NCBI GenBank assembly: GCA_040007095.1
Contig: JBDTVS010000127.1
Span: 35,420-99,419, forward strand
Direction of reading: 5' to 3'
Source: JBDTVS01 sp040007095
GTDB taxonomy: Bacteria > Acidobacteriota > Vicinamibacteria > Vicinamibacterales > CAVVIG01
Length of the DNA: 64,000 nt
Numbering within the stretch: the first letter of the stretch is position 1; every line of letters begins with the position of its first letter. Shown one piece after another: positions 26,974 through 36,705 of the stretch. The notes under the pieces are model-generated. The model was not told the DNA's origin. It made no database searches and saw nothing but the letters and a program-made list of their open reading frames with translations. Both the position numbers and the translations under genes were made by a program.

Positions 26974-29340
26974 CTTATGCAATTCGCACAGCTGCGTTGG
27001 TTCCGTGCCCACCATGAAGGGGTCGTGGTGGGTAACCGGACATCTGGGCGTGGCGAGCTTGCCGGTCTCGACGTCGACGTCGGCGAACGTGATCCCGTCG
27101 GGGACCTCGAACTCCTGGCTCGAATGCCCGGCCAGAGCCCTCAGCATGAATTGCGTCCAGATCGGCAGCGCCGCCTGCGCACCCGTCAGCCCGACGGGCT
27201 GGTTGTCGTCGAAGCCAACCCAGACGACGGTGAGCAGCTCCGGCGTGAAGCCGACAAACCAGGCATCGCGCAGATCGTTGGTGGTGCCTGTTTTGCCCGC
27301 CGCGTCCAGCGTAAAGCCGGCCGCGCGAACGCCGCCGACCCCGGCAGCCGTCCCCTCGTTGATCACGTCGCGCATCATGTCGGTGACGAGGAATGCCGTC
27401 TCCGCGCGCGCGACCCGGCGTAGCGGCGCGGCGGCGCTCTTGGTGACGTTCTTGCCTCCGCTCGTGATTTTCTGGATGTGCTTCAACGGGCGGATGCGGC
27501 CCTGGTTGGGAAACAGGGTGTACGCGGTCGCAATCTCATACGGCGTCGCCTCGAACACGCCAAGCGCAATCGAGGGGTACGGCTTCGGCGCGCTGCCAAC
27601 GCCAAGTCGCTTCCAGAAATCCGACACGCGGCCGTAGCCAACCGACTGCGCGACGTGAATCGTCGCGAGGTTGCGCGAATGCGCCAACGCATGTCGATAG
27701 GTGACCGGGCCGTCGTAGGTCTTTTCGAAGTTCTCGGGCGTCCAGATCTGGTCGTCGAACTCGAACGTCTCCGGATCGTCGAGCGCGATGGTGGCCGGCG
27801 TGATGTCGGTGCGCCCGTCTCGGGCGGCTTGCTCGAACGCGGTGAGATAGACGAACGGCTTGAACACCGAGCCCGGCTGCCGCCGCGAGGCGATCACGCG
27901 GTTGTACTGCGACTGGTTGTAGGACCGGCCGCCGACAAACGCCAGGATCTCGCCGGTCTGCGGGTCAATGGCGATCAGCGCCGCTTCGGCCCGGCCGCGG
28001 CGCTTGCGCCGCGCCAGCAGTTCGTCCACATGCGTCAGACCGCTTCGCACGGCGTCCTGGGCGAGCCGCTGCAGATGGAGGTCGAGGGTCGTCATCACAT
28101 CGACGGCCTGGGTCGTTTTCGTCGTCAGACCGGGATAGTCTTCGGCGAGCGTCTGGCCGACGAAGTCGACGAAATAGGGCGCCTCGGCTTCCAGCGCGCG
28201 CTCGACGACTGCCAGCGGCTCTTTCAACGCGTGCTGGGCCGCGGGCGCCGTGATGTAACCCTCGTCCAGCATGGCCTGGATGACCAGGTTGCGCCGATCC
28301 CGGCAGCGCGCGGGATTGTTGAACGGCGACAGCGCGGACGGTGACTGGATGACCCCGGCAATCGTCGCGGCCTCGGCAATCGACAGGTTGCTGACATCTT
28401 TGCCGAAGAACAGCCGCGAGGCCTCGGCCACGCCGACGATCGCGAACGAGCCCCGCTGGCCGAGTGGCACGTCGTTCAGGTACATCTCAAGAATTTCGTC
28501 CTTCGAGGCGCGCCGCGACAGCACGATCGCCAGAAACTGCTCGAGCAGCTTCCGCTTGAGTGAGCGTTCGCGCGCCGACTGCAGCGACATGCCCTCGAAG
28601 GTCGGCAGGAAGACGTTTCTGACCAGCTGCTGGGTCAGCGTGCTGGCTCCGCCGCGATCACGGCGGCCCCTGGCATACGAGAACATGGCGCTGACGATGC
28701 CGATCGGATCGACGCCGGGATGGGAATAGAAGCGGCGGTCTTCGATGGACAGCACCGCATGCACCATCACGGGCGGCACGACCACGAGCGCGACTGGCCG
28801 GCGCTTCTCCCGTTCGCCGCTGACGAGCGACGTCAGGACCGGTGTGTCGAGGACGACCCGCTCGCTGGCCTGCTTGCCGACTTCCAGCTGCTCGACGTGA
28901 TCGGGCGTGCGCGGCGGCCTTCCTTTCGGCGCCGTGCGCGCCGGCGGTCCCGGGCGTTGAAACGCGACACGCACGATCTGACCTTTGAGGTCGGGACTGC
29001 GCGGCATGATCGTGACCGCGCCGGCGCCGATCGAGAACTGGCCGGGCTTGTCGGGGCGCGTGCGCTCTGCATAGCCGATGTCGTTCAGGCGATCCACGAG
29101 CTGGCGTTCGGTGAGCGACTGGCCCTGCCTGAGCTCCAGGGGGCGTGCGAACACGCGGGGCAGCACACGATCGCGCTCGCCGTGAAGCCGACCGTCGATG
29201 AGGTGCGCGAAGCTGACGTAGTAGTACGCGGCCGCGGCGATCAGCAGGGCAGTGGGCACCGCGGCGACGGCCGCAGCAATCCGTACCCAGCGGAGCCGCC
29301 ACCACGATGCGATCCGCACCTTCAGTCGGACTTTCCTCAT
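26971..29340 (-). CDS. Class A penicillin-binding protein (bifunctional transglycosylase/transpeptidase)
   Basis: A 789-residue inner-membrane enzyme with one N-terminal helix (IAAAVAAVPTALLIAAAAYY). A UB2H-like region follows. The GT51 domain has EDRRFYSHPGVDP near residues 197-209, GGASTLTQQLVRN and KDEILEMYLN. The transpeptidase domain has the SxxK motif in RQPGSVFKPF, SxN in HSRNLAT and KTGTT near 660. All catalytic motifs are intact. It polymerises and crosslinks peptidoglycan, and the UB2H-like segment suggests a PBP1b-type enzyme. bshC ends 106 bases upstream. Confidence 0.92.
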   Translation of the reverse strand: MRKVRLKVRIASWWRLRWVRIAAAVAAVPTALLIAAAAYYYVSFAHLIDGRLHGERDRVLPRVFARPLELRQGQSLTERQLVDRLNDIGYAERTRPDKPGQFSIGAGAVTIMPRSPDLKGQIVRVAFQRPGPPARTAPKGRPPRTPDHVEQLEVGKQASERVVLDTPVLTSLVSGEREKRRPVALVVVPPVMVHAVLSIEDRRFYSHPGVDPIGIVSAMFSYARGRRDRGGASTLTQQLVRNVFLPTFEGMSLQSARERSLKRKLLEQFLAIVLSRRASKDEILEMYLNDVPLGQRGSFAIVGVAEASRLFFGKDVSNLSIAEAATIAGVIQSPSALSPFNNPARCRDRRNLVIQAMLDEGYITAPAAQHALKEPLAVVERALEAEAPYFVDFVGQTLAEDYPGLTTKTTQAVDVMTTLDLHLQRLAQDAVRSGLTHVDELLARRKRRGRAEAALIAIDPQTGEILAFVGGRSYNQSQYNRVIASRRQPGSVFKPFVYLTAFEQAARDGRTDITPATIALDDPETFEFDDQIWTPENFEKTYDGPVTYRHALAHSRNLATIHVAQSVGYGRVSDFWKRLGVGSAPKPYPSIALGVFEATPYEIATAYTLFPNQGRIRPLKHIQKITSGGKNVTKSAAAPLRRVARAETAFLVTDMMRDVINEGTAAGVGGVRAAGFTLDAAGKTGTTNDLRDAWFVGFTPELLTVVWVGFDDNQPVGLTGAQAALPIWTQFMLRALAGHSSQEFEVPDGITFADVDVETGKLATPRCPVTHHDPFMVGTEPTQLCELHK

Positions 29341-29446
29341 GCCACGCCATTCACTCGCGAACGTCCGAGACTCGCCGCCAGCGACCAGCTCGCAACGCCG
29401 GCAGGCCGCCCTGCCGGGTTCGCATTGCCGTGTTCGCGGCCCGTCA

Positions 29447-31108
29447 TCAAATCGTCACGACCCAGTGCTGGCGCATGTCGAGCGGCAGTTCGTCGCGCAG
29501 CCGATCGAGGAGCGCCGGGCCGTACTGATTCAGCAAGGAGACGAAGCCGATCGCGCGTTCCTGCGGGTGACCGCCGGGGAATGCGAGCGCCCGCGTGTGC
29601 ATGAACTGGCGGCGGAGCGTGTCGTGGCGGCGCTTCGCAGCCTGGATCATCTTGCCGTGGAACGTCTCGAGGTCGTGCTGCATGCGTCCCATGGTCGAGC
29701 GCGCGGCGCCTTCGAGCGTGGGATCGATGGCGGAGACGGCGAGCATCACCTGCGCCATCTGGGCGGAGATCGCCTCCCGCGCGGCACTGAACGAGGTGTC
29801 CACTGTTGGCGGAATCTGCGTTTCGAGCAGCGCGTTCAACACCGACTCGTCCTGCGCGTGCAGCGCTTCGAAGGGCGGCTGGTATTTGGTGAGAAAACGA
29901 ATCGACGCCGAGTCCAGCACCGTGGCCGAGGCCCGCAGATATACGAGCGGCATCGGCACGCCAAAGTGGGCGTAAATGTCCTTCAGCTGGCCGAGATACG
30001 CGAGCTCGTTGGGTCCGGCGACATAACAGGCGGTCGGAAACAGCGTGTCCTGCACGATCGGCCGCAGCAGGACTCCCGGACTGAATCCGTCGGGCCGGGC
30101 GCCGGCCTCCTTGACCAGGTCATCGATCGTGTGGCGCTGATCGCCCACGACCAGACCGTCGCCCTGCCGGCGAATCAACCGGCGGCCGCCGTCGAGGCGG
30201 AACAGGCCCACGCCGTCGTCCTGCGCATGAACCTGGGCGTGATAACCGCGCGCCACCATGTCGGCGCCTGCCGCCGAGGCGAGGCGCGCCGTCTGACCGG
30301 CCGTCGCCAGCTCGCGGACGAAGACCCCTGACGCGAGCGTCTTGGCCGCCCGATCCGACGCGTCGTAGACGATCAGGCCGTGCGGGCCGAGCACCCGCTC
30401 GAGCCACCGCGCGAACGCGTCGGCCATGCCGTTCCCGTCTGCATAGGCGCGGCGCAGATCGTCGAGGAGGGCCGGCGTGAACTCCGTGGCTGGCAGAATC
30501 TGTGCGAGCTCGTCGATGGTCGCGTGAATCGAATCGTCCAGCGTGACCTGCGCGACGGGGGATGGATCGGCGGACGAGCGAGGGGGAAGGCCCACCGCAC
30601 GCGGTTCGAGCTGTGCGTCGAACACCGTACACGAGCGGACTTCGTCCCAATCGTGGTCCTCACCCTCGACCCAGAACACCGCGACAGCCGGCACCTGGTG
30701 TTGTCGCGATACCTCGTCGGCGAGCTTGAGCGCCGTCAGGGCCTTCAGCAGCGTGAACAGCGGACCGCCGAAGAGTCCCGCCTGCTGTCCGGTCAGGATG
30801 GCGACGGCCCGCGCATCGTGCAGTCGCGACGCGGCCTCAATCGCCGGGGCGGGCGCCTGCCGCCGCTGTTGTTGCGCCGCGACGATCGAGGCGATCGCGT
30901 GGCGGTCGCGCGGATGCGCTTGCGCGCGGGCGAGCGCATCCGCCCAGTCGGCCTGATCGGCCGGATCGCCATTGAAGAACGTCGCCACGGATCGAAAATC
31001 GTAGGCGTAGTCGGCGGCGAGTCGACGAATCCAGGGAAAGCGTCGAACGTCGACCGGCATCCGGGTGGAGGTTTCTAAGGGAGAAGAGCTCGGAGCGTTG
31101 TGTGACAC
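29447..31108 (-). CDS. bshC: Putative cysteine ligase BshC (bacillithiol synthesis)
   Basis: A 553-residue protein matching BshC in length and motifs: TGQQAGLFGGPLFTLLKA near residues 107-124, FWVEGEDHDWDEV near 148-160 and a C-terminal coiled coil. BshC adds cysteine to glucosaminyl-malate, the last step of bacillithiol synthesis. The other genes (bshA, bshB) are not in the window. BshC homologues are known in Firmicutes, Bacteroidetes, Deinococcus and Acidobacteria, which supports the taxonomic inference. Confidence 0.9.
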   Translation of the reverse strand: MSHNAPSSSPLETSTRMPVDVRRFPWIRRLAADYAYDFRSVATFFNGDPADQADWADALARAQAHPRDRHAIASIVAAQQQRRQAPAPAIEAASRLHDARAVAILTGQQAGLFGGPLFTLLKALTALKLADEVSRQHQVPAVAVFWVEGEDHDWDEVRSCTVFDAQLEPRAVGLPPRSSADPSPVAQVTLDDSIHATIDELAQILPATEFTPALLDDLRRAYADGNGMADAFARWLERVLGPHGLIVYDASDRAAKTLASGVFVRELATAGQTARLASAAGADMVARGYHAQVHAQDDGVGLFRLDGGRRLIRRQGDGLVVGDQRHTIDDLVKEAGARPDGFSPGVLLRPIVQDTLFPTACYVAGPNELAYLGQLKDIYAHFGVPMPLVYLRASATVLDSASIRFLTKYQPPFEALHAQDESVLNALLETQIPPTVDTSFSAAREAISAQMAQVMLAVSAIDPTLEGAARSTMGRMQHDLETFHGKMIQAAKRRHDTLRRQFMHTRALAFPGGHPQERAIGFVSLLNQYGPALLDRLRDELPLDMRQHWVVTI

Positions 31109-31995
31109 TAAAACGCTACTCTCTCAGACGGCCGCAAAGGCTGTCAACCATTACCGATGTCCAATGCTGGGTCAGCGTCGAAGTCACCACCGACTTCGCC
31201 GAGCGCACCGAGCTAGCAAAGGCGTGGTTTCGGTGCTTGTCAGCTGCCGGTCGGGAGAAGTGCCCGGGCACGGCGAGCCGACCGGAGGGAGCCGCCGCGT
31301 CGGCCCGGCGTTCGGGGGCTCAAATGACGCGTCACGGTGAATAAATTCAACCTGGCGGCGTCTTTGTTCGCGCGGCGTTGACTCGGTGCCGCCGCGTCGT
31401 TGCGGCCGCCACCGCTGTTCGGTCTCGAGATCGGGTCGCGGGCCTGCTTCGGGCAACGCCGTACCAATGGGTCAGACCAGGCGCGAGCAGGGCTGCCAAG
31501 AAGGGTGGGAGTGGCGCACTCGTCACCGCGGCCACGCCGACAATCAGTGCAGGCCCACCGCTTCCGCATACGAATTCACGCGCACGTCTTGCCGGCGTTC
31601 TTCGCATCGCCCCTGTGGCCCACTGCATCGCGTCCGCGGTCGTTCGCGGGTCATGAATATTTATACACTCGGCCGGATACTCGTGTTACGATGAACGCAC
31701 CTTCCAGAGGAGTTGTTCCCTGCATACAGATGCCGTTTGGCGCCTCCTGACGCGGTGGAACGAATCCGGGTCGGCGTCGACACGGGGCCGCTCTCCTGGT
31801 CGCGGGGGCGGCGGTCTGAAGACGCGGGAGCGACGCGCCCGGGGATCGCGTGGAGCCGCTGCTGGACCCTGGGTCGTGAGATCCCGCGACCGCGATGTGG
31901 TCTGATTTGTGAAAGAGCCCGGGATGAGCCATCGGCCGGGATCGCGAGGCCCGCGAGCGGGCTGTATCGTTTTGGACTCGGTGACTGAGCAAAAA
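31109..31995. other. Long non-coding upstream region of carA
   Basis: About 890 bases between divergent bshC and carA. It contains a degenerate 9-nt ACCGAG-type repeat at about 31190-31215, an ArgR-box-like site at 31652-31669 and about 300 bases of likely leader before carA. Several short frames cross it on both strands, but none has a recognisable domain. Confidence 0.5.
31652..31669. promoter_or_regulatory. Candidate ARG box (ArgR operator) upstream of carAB
   Basis: The core TGAATATTTATACA (31654-31667) matches the ArgR consensus TGAATWWWWATTCA at 13 of 14 positions. carAB is a classical ArgR target because carbamoyl phosphate feeds arginine synthesis. The site is about 330 bases before the carA start, which is far but compatible with a long leader. 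Confidence 0.45.
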
Positions 31996-33129
31996 ATGCA
32001 CACGGAAGCAGTCTTGGCGCTCGAAGACGGAACCTGGTATCGCGGCGTCCCCGCGGGCGCGGAAGGTGTGGCCGGCGGGGAAGTCGTGTTCAACACCAGC
32101 ATGACCGGCTATCAAGAGGTATTGACCGATCCGTCCTACGCCGGCCAGATCGTGACGATGACGTGCCCGGAAATCGGCAATTACGGCGTCTCGAACGGCG
32201 ATCTCGAATCGCGGGCGCCGCATGTCGCCGGCTTCATCGTCCGCGAGCAGTCCCCGGTCGCCAGCAACTGGCGAGCCTCCGGTACCCTGCGCGAATACCT
32301 GGTGGCGAACCGGATCGTCGCGATTGCCGACATCGACACGCGCGCCTTGACCCGCCGGCTGCGGTCGGGCGGCGTGATGCGCGGGGTGATCGCCACCGGC
32401 GAGCAGCTCGATCCCGCGGCGCTCGTCGAACACGCCAGGGCCCTGCCGAAGATGGAGGGATCCGATCTCGTGTGCGGCGTGACGTCGCCCGAGGCGTTCG
32501 ACTGGCCGGCGGAGGATCCCGATGAGTTCGGCATGACGCCGTCGCGGCAGCCGACTCGCCGGTTGCGGATCGCCGCCTACGATTTCGGCATGAAACGGAA
32601 CATCCTCCGGCGCTTGAGCGCGCACGGCTGTGATGTCCGGGTGTATCCGGCGCACACGCCCGCGGCCACCCTCCTGGCCACCGCGCCCGATGGCGTCTTT
32701 CTGAGCAACGGACCCGGCGATCCGGCGGTGTTGACGTATGCCATTGACAACGCGCGCACGCTCGTCGAAGCAGACGTGCCGACCTTTGGCATCTGCCTCG
32801 GCCATCAGGTGCTCGGCCTCGCGATGGGTGGGTCGACGTTCAAGCTGAAGTTCGGGCACCGCGGCGCGAATCATCCCGTGAAGAAGCTCGACACGGGGAA
32901 GATCGAAATCACCTCGCAGAACCACGGCTTCGCGGTCGATCCCGACTCGCTGCCGGCGGACGTGGCCGTGACGCACCGCAACCTCTATGACGGCACCGTC
33001 GAAGGGCTGCGGCATCGAACGCGGCCGGTGTTTTCGGTGCAATACCACCCGGAGGCCTCGCCCGGACCGCACGACGCGGACTATCTGTTCGACGACTTCA
33101 TCACGCTCATTGAAGGGGCGAGAGGCTAG
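31996..33129 (+). CDS. carA: Carbamoyl-phosphate synthase small (glutaminase) subunit
   Basis: A 377-residue class I glutamine amidotransferase that releases ammonia for CarB. The N-terminal CPSase_sm_chain domain has NTSMTGYQEVLTDPSY. The C-terminal GATase has the catalytic Cys in FGICLGHQVLGLA near residue 260 and the His/Glu pair in QYHPEASPGPHD. The ATG at 31996 gives the normal length; a GTG at 31981 would add five residues. carB begins 9 bases after the stop, so the two are one operon. Confidence 0.95.
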   Translation: MHTEAVLALEDGTWYRGVPAGAEGVAGGEVVFNTSMTGYQEVLTDPSYAGQIVTMTCPEIGNYGVSNGDLESRAPHVAGFIVREQSPVASNWRASGTLREYLVANRIVAIADIDTRALTRRLRSGGVMRGVIATGEQLDPAALVEHARALPKMEGSDLVCGVTSPEAFDWPAEDPDEFGMTPSRQPTRRLRIAAYDFGMKRNILRRLSAHGCDVRVYPAHTPAATLLATAPDGVFLSNGPGDPAVLTYAIDNARTLVEADVPTFGICLGHQVLGLAMGGSTFKLKFGHRGANHPVKKLDTGKIEITSQNHGFAVDPDSLPADVAVTHRNLYDGTVEGLRHRTRPVFSVQYHPEASPGPHDADYLFDDFITLIEGARG

Positions 33130-33138
33130 ATCGCGAAG

Positions 33139-36100
33139 ATGCCAAAACGCACCGATATCAAGCGTGTGCTGGTCATCGGCTCGGGGCCGATTGTCATCGG
33201 GCAAGCCTGCGAATTCGACTATTCCGGTTCGCAAGCGTGCAAGGCGCTGCGAGCGGAAGGTCTCGAGGTCGTGCTGGTCAACAGCAATCCGGCGACGATC
33301 ATGACCGACCCGGACCTGGCCGATCGCACCTACGTCGAGCCGCTCACGCCGGAGGTGCTCGCCGCGATCATCGAGCGCGAGCGTCCCGATGCCATTCTGC
33401 CGACCGTCGGCGGCCAAACCGCGCTGAATCTTGCCGTCGATCTGGCGGCTGCCGGCACGCTCGCGAAGTACAACGTCAAGTTGATCGGCGCTTCGATCGA
33501 GGCGATCAAGATCGCCGAGGATCGGCTGCTCTTCAAAGACGCGATGCGCGCGATCGGCCTCGATGTGCCACAAAGCGGTGTGGCCACGAGCGTGGCGGGC
33601 GCGATGGATCTTGCCCGGACGTTGGGGTTTCCGATCGTGATTCGGCCGTCGTTCACGCTTGGCGGCATCGGCGGCGGCATCGCCTACAACGTCGAGGAGT
33701 TCCGCGAACTGGCCGAACGCGGGATCGAGCTCAGCCCCGTCCATCAGATTCTCGTCGAGGAGTCGGTGATCGGCTGGAAGGAGTTCGAGCTCGAAGTGAT
33801 GCGCGATGTCGCGGACAACTTCGTGGTCATCTGCTCGATCGAGAACATCGATCCGATGGGCGTTCACACCGGCGACAGCATCACCGTCGCGCCGATCCTG
33901 ACGCTGAGCGACAAGGAATACCAGCGGATGCGCGACGCTGCGCGCCTGATCATTCGCAAGGTCGGCGTCGAGACCGGCGGATCCAACATCCAGTTCGCCG
34001 TGAATCCGGCCAACGGGCGCATGGTCGTCATCGAGATGAACCCGCGCGTGTCGCGCTCGTCGGCGTTGGCGTCCAAGGCCACCGGATTTCCGATCGCCAA
34101 GATCGCCGCGAAGCTGGCGCTCGGCTATCACCTCGACGAAATTCCCAACGACATCACCCGCCTCACGCCGGCATCGTTCGAGCCGACGATCGACTACGTC
34201 GTCGTCAAGATTCCGCGGTGGAACTTCGAGAAGTTCCCGCAGGCCGACCGGACGCTGACCACCCAGATGAAGTCGGTCGGCGAAGTGATGGCGATCGGCC
34301 GGACCTTCAAGGAAGCGTTCATGAAGGCGGTCCAGTCGCTCGAGCTCGGCGCCAGCGGGCTGCTGTTCAGCGGCGTCGACCGCGACCGTGCCGCCGGCGC
34401 GGACGCGGAAGACGATGCCGGGCTGCAGAAGCACCTCGCCGTGCCTCACGACCGGCGCATGTGGGATCTGTTTCGCGCGATCGATCGCGGTTGGTCGATC
34501 GAGCGTCTCCACGCCGTCACCCGCTTCGACCCGTGGTTCTTGCAGCAGTTTACCGAGATCGCCGATCTGCGCTGGCGGACCGCTGCCGAGGGCCTCGAGG
34601 GGCTGTCGCCCGACCGGATGCGGCAGATGAAGCGCGCCGGCTTCGGCGACGCCGAGCTCGCGCTCGCGTTGAACACCGACGAGGCCACCGTGCGCGCCCG
34701 GCGTCTCGCACAGGGGCTGCGGCCGGTGTACAAGCGCGTCGACACCTGTGCGGCTGAGTTCGAGTCGTTCACTCCGTACATGTACAGCTCATACGAGCCG
34801 ACGTGCGAGTCGAACCCGAACGGCCGCGACAAGGTCGTCATTCTCGGGAGCGGACCGAATCGGATTGGTCAGGGGATCGAGTTCGATTACTGCTGCTGTC
34901 ATGCGGCGTTCGCCCTCCGCGAGGAACACCTCGAGACGGTGATGATCAACTGCAACCCCGAAACCGTCTCGACCGACTACGATACAGCCGACCGGCTCTA
35001 TTTCCAGCCGCTCACCTTCGAAGACGTGATGGCGGTCATCGAGACGGAGCGTTCGGCGGGTGGCGAGGTGTCGGTGCTGGTGCAGTTCGGCGGCCAGACC
35101 CCGCTGAAGCTCGCGCTGGCGTTGCAGGAAGCCGGCGTGAGAATTCTCGGCACGTCGCCCGACTCGATCGACCTGGCGGAAGATCGCCAGCGCTTCGCGG
35201 CGCTCCTCTCGGAAATGGATATTCCGCAGCCGGCGAGCGGCATCGCCACGTCGCGCGAGGAAGCGCGGGAAGTGGCCGCGGCAATCGGATTCCCCGTCGT
35301 CGTCCGCCCGTCCTATGTGCTCGGCGGACGCGCGATGGCGATTGTGTACGACGTGTCGACGCTCGATCGCTACATGACGCACGCCGTGGACGCCTCGCCC
35401 GGACATCCGATCCTGGTGGACCGGTTTCTCGAAGATGCGTTCGAGTTCGACGTGGACGCCGTCGCCGACGCGACCGGAGCCGTCGTCATCGGCGGCATCA
35501 TGGAGCACATCGAGGAAGCCGGTATCCACTCCGGCGACAGCTCCTGCGTGGTGCCGCCGTTCCTTTGCCCCGAGCGGCACCTGACGACGATTCGCGAGTA
35601 CACCCGGCGCATCGCCCGCGCCTTGAAGGTCATCGGCCTGATGAACGTGCAGTTCGCCACCAAGGACGATGTGGTGTACGTCCTCGAGGTGAACCCGCGC
35701 GCCTCTCGTACCGTGCCGTATCTGTCGAAGGCCACCGGCATCTCCCTGGCCAAGGTGGCCGCCAAGGTGATGGCCGGGCGGACGCTGGCGCAACTCGGCC
35801 TCACCGCCGACCTCGAGGTCGCTGGCGTTTTCGTCAAGAGCCCCGTGTTCCCGTTCGTCCGCTTCCCGGGCGTCGACACGATCCTTGGACCCGAGATGAA
35901 GTCGACCGGCGAAGTGATGGGCGGTGCTTCCAGCTTCGGCGTCGCGTTCGCCAAGGCACAGCTGTCCGTCGGCCAGCGGTTGCCCGAGCGGGGCACGGCG
36001 TTTGTCAGCGTGAACAATCACGACAAGCCGAACCTGTTGCCGATTGCGCGCGATCTATCGGCGCTCGGATTTCAGTTGATCGCCAGCCGTGGGACCGCCG

Positions 36101-36405
36101 CGTATCTGCGCGAGCACGGCCTGCCGGTCGAGGTCGTGTTCAAAGTCAACGAGGGACGGCCGAATATCGCGGACGAGATCGTCAACAGGAAGGTCGATCT
36201 GATCGTGAATACACCGCTCGGCCGCGAATCGTTTTTCGACGATCGTGCCGTCCGCCGCGCGGCGATGCTGCACCAGGTGCCGTGCATCACGACGTTGACC
36301 GGTGCGGCGGCGGCGGTCAGCGCCATCCGCGCGCTGCGTCAGCACGGCGTCGGCGTGCGCGCGCTGCAGGACTACTACGCCGGAGTCGCCGCCGGCGGCG
36401 TCTGA
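33139..36405 (+). CDS. carB: Carbamoyl-phosphate synthase large subunit
   Basis: A 1088-residue enzyme that makes carbamoyl phosphate from bicarbonate, ammonia and two ATP. It has two homologous halves, each with a pre-ATP-grasp and ATP-grasp domain (GSGPIVIGQACEFDYSG near residue 12; GSGPNRIGQGIEFDYCC near 573), the oligomerisation domain between them, and a C-terminal MGS-like regulatory domain (VDLIVNTPLGRES). Length and motifs are complete. It feeds both pyrimidine and arginine pathways. Confidence 0.97.
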   Translation: MPKRTDIKRVLVIGSGPIVIGQACEFDYSGSQACKALRAEGLEVVLVNSNPATIMTDPDLADRTYVEPLTPEVLAAIIERERPDAILPTVGGQTALNLAVDLAAAGTLAKYNVKLIGASIEAIKIAEDRLLFKDAMRAIGLDVPQSGVATSVAGAMDLARTLGFPIVIRPSFTLGGIGGGIAYNVEEFRELAERGIELSPVHQILVEESVIGWKEFELEVMRDVADNFVVICSIENIDPMGVHTGDSITVAPILTLSDKEYQRMRDAARLIIRKVGVETGGSNIQFAVNPANGRMVVIEMNPRVSRSSALASKATGFPIAKIAAKLALGYHLDEIPNDITRLTPASFEPTIDYVVVKIPRWNFEKFPQADRTLTTQMKSVGEVMAIGRTFKEAFMKAVQSLELGASGLLFSGVDRDRAAGADAEDDAGLQKHLAVPHDRRMWDLFRAIDRGWSIERLHAVTRFDPWFLQQFTEIADLRWRTAAEGLEGLSPDRMRQMKRAGFGDAELALALNTDEATVRARRLAQGLRPVYKRVDTCAAEFESFTPYMYSSYEPTCESNPNGRDKVVILGSGPNRIGQGIEFDYCCCHAAFALREEHLETVMINCNPETVSTDYDTADRLYFQPLTFEDVMAVIETERSAGGEVSVLVQFGGQTPLKLALALQEAGVRILGTSPDSIDLAEDRQRFAALLSEMDIPQPASGIATSREEAREVAAAIGFPVVVRPSYVLGGRAMAIVYDVSTLDRYMTHAVDASPGHPILVDRFLEDAFEFDVDAVADATGAVVIGGIMEHIEEAGIHSGDSSCVVPPFLCPERHLTTIREYTRRIARALKVIGLMNVQFATKDDVVYVLEVNPRASRTVPYLSKATGISLAKVAAKVMAGRTLAQLGLTADLEVAGVFVKSPVFPFVRFPGVDTILGPEMKSTGEVMGGASSFGVAFAKAQLSVGQRLPERGTAFVSVNNHDKPNLLPIARDLSALGFQLIASRGTAAYLREHGLPVEVVFKVNEGRPNIADEIVNRKVDLIVNTPLGRESFFDDRAVRRAAMLHQVPCITTLTGAAAAVSAIRALRQHGVGVRALQDYYAGVAAGGV

Positions 36406-36705
36406 GCCTTCAGGTCGGGCCGCCTCTCAGTCTTGGGGCGCGTTCTGCGGCGTCACGAGGCTCACCAACGAGTCGTCACGAAACAGGACCGCACACTGTC
36501 CAGAAAAACCTCAGCCTGAACGTAGTGTCCGGCTTCGGCCGGACCGCCGCCTCGTTCGCCGCTTCCCGTCGCTTCCAGTCGCGAGTCGTACGCCGAGAAC
36601 GCAAGAATTGCCGCTGACCGCAAGCGGCGAGCGCGCAGTTCTCTCACACTCGTCTGAGGGCGACACCATGCCTCAAACGCGAAGTCCTTTCGAACCAATG
36701 GCTTC
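36406..36705. other. Intergenic region with REP-like hairpin
   Basis: A 300-base gap between carB and comEC. GTCCGGC (36527-36533), a TTCG loop and GCCGGAC (36538-36544) form a perfect tetraloop hairpin within GAACGTAGTGTCCGGC. No T-tract follows, so it looks like a dispersed palindromic repeat rather than a terminator. No gene is seen. Confidence 0.5.

Noticed and set aside
31651..34512. A 953-codon open frame on the minus strand opposite carA and carB
   Set aside because: It is an antisense shadow of high-GC coding DNA. The protein is Arg/His/Asp-rich with no domain, while carAB on the other strand is beyond doubt.
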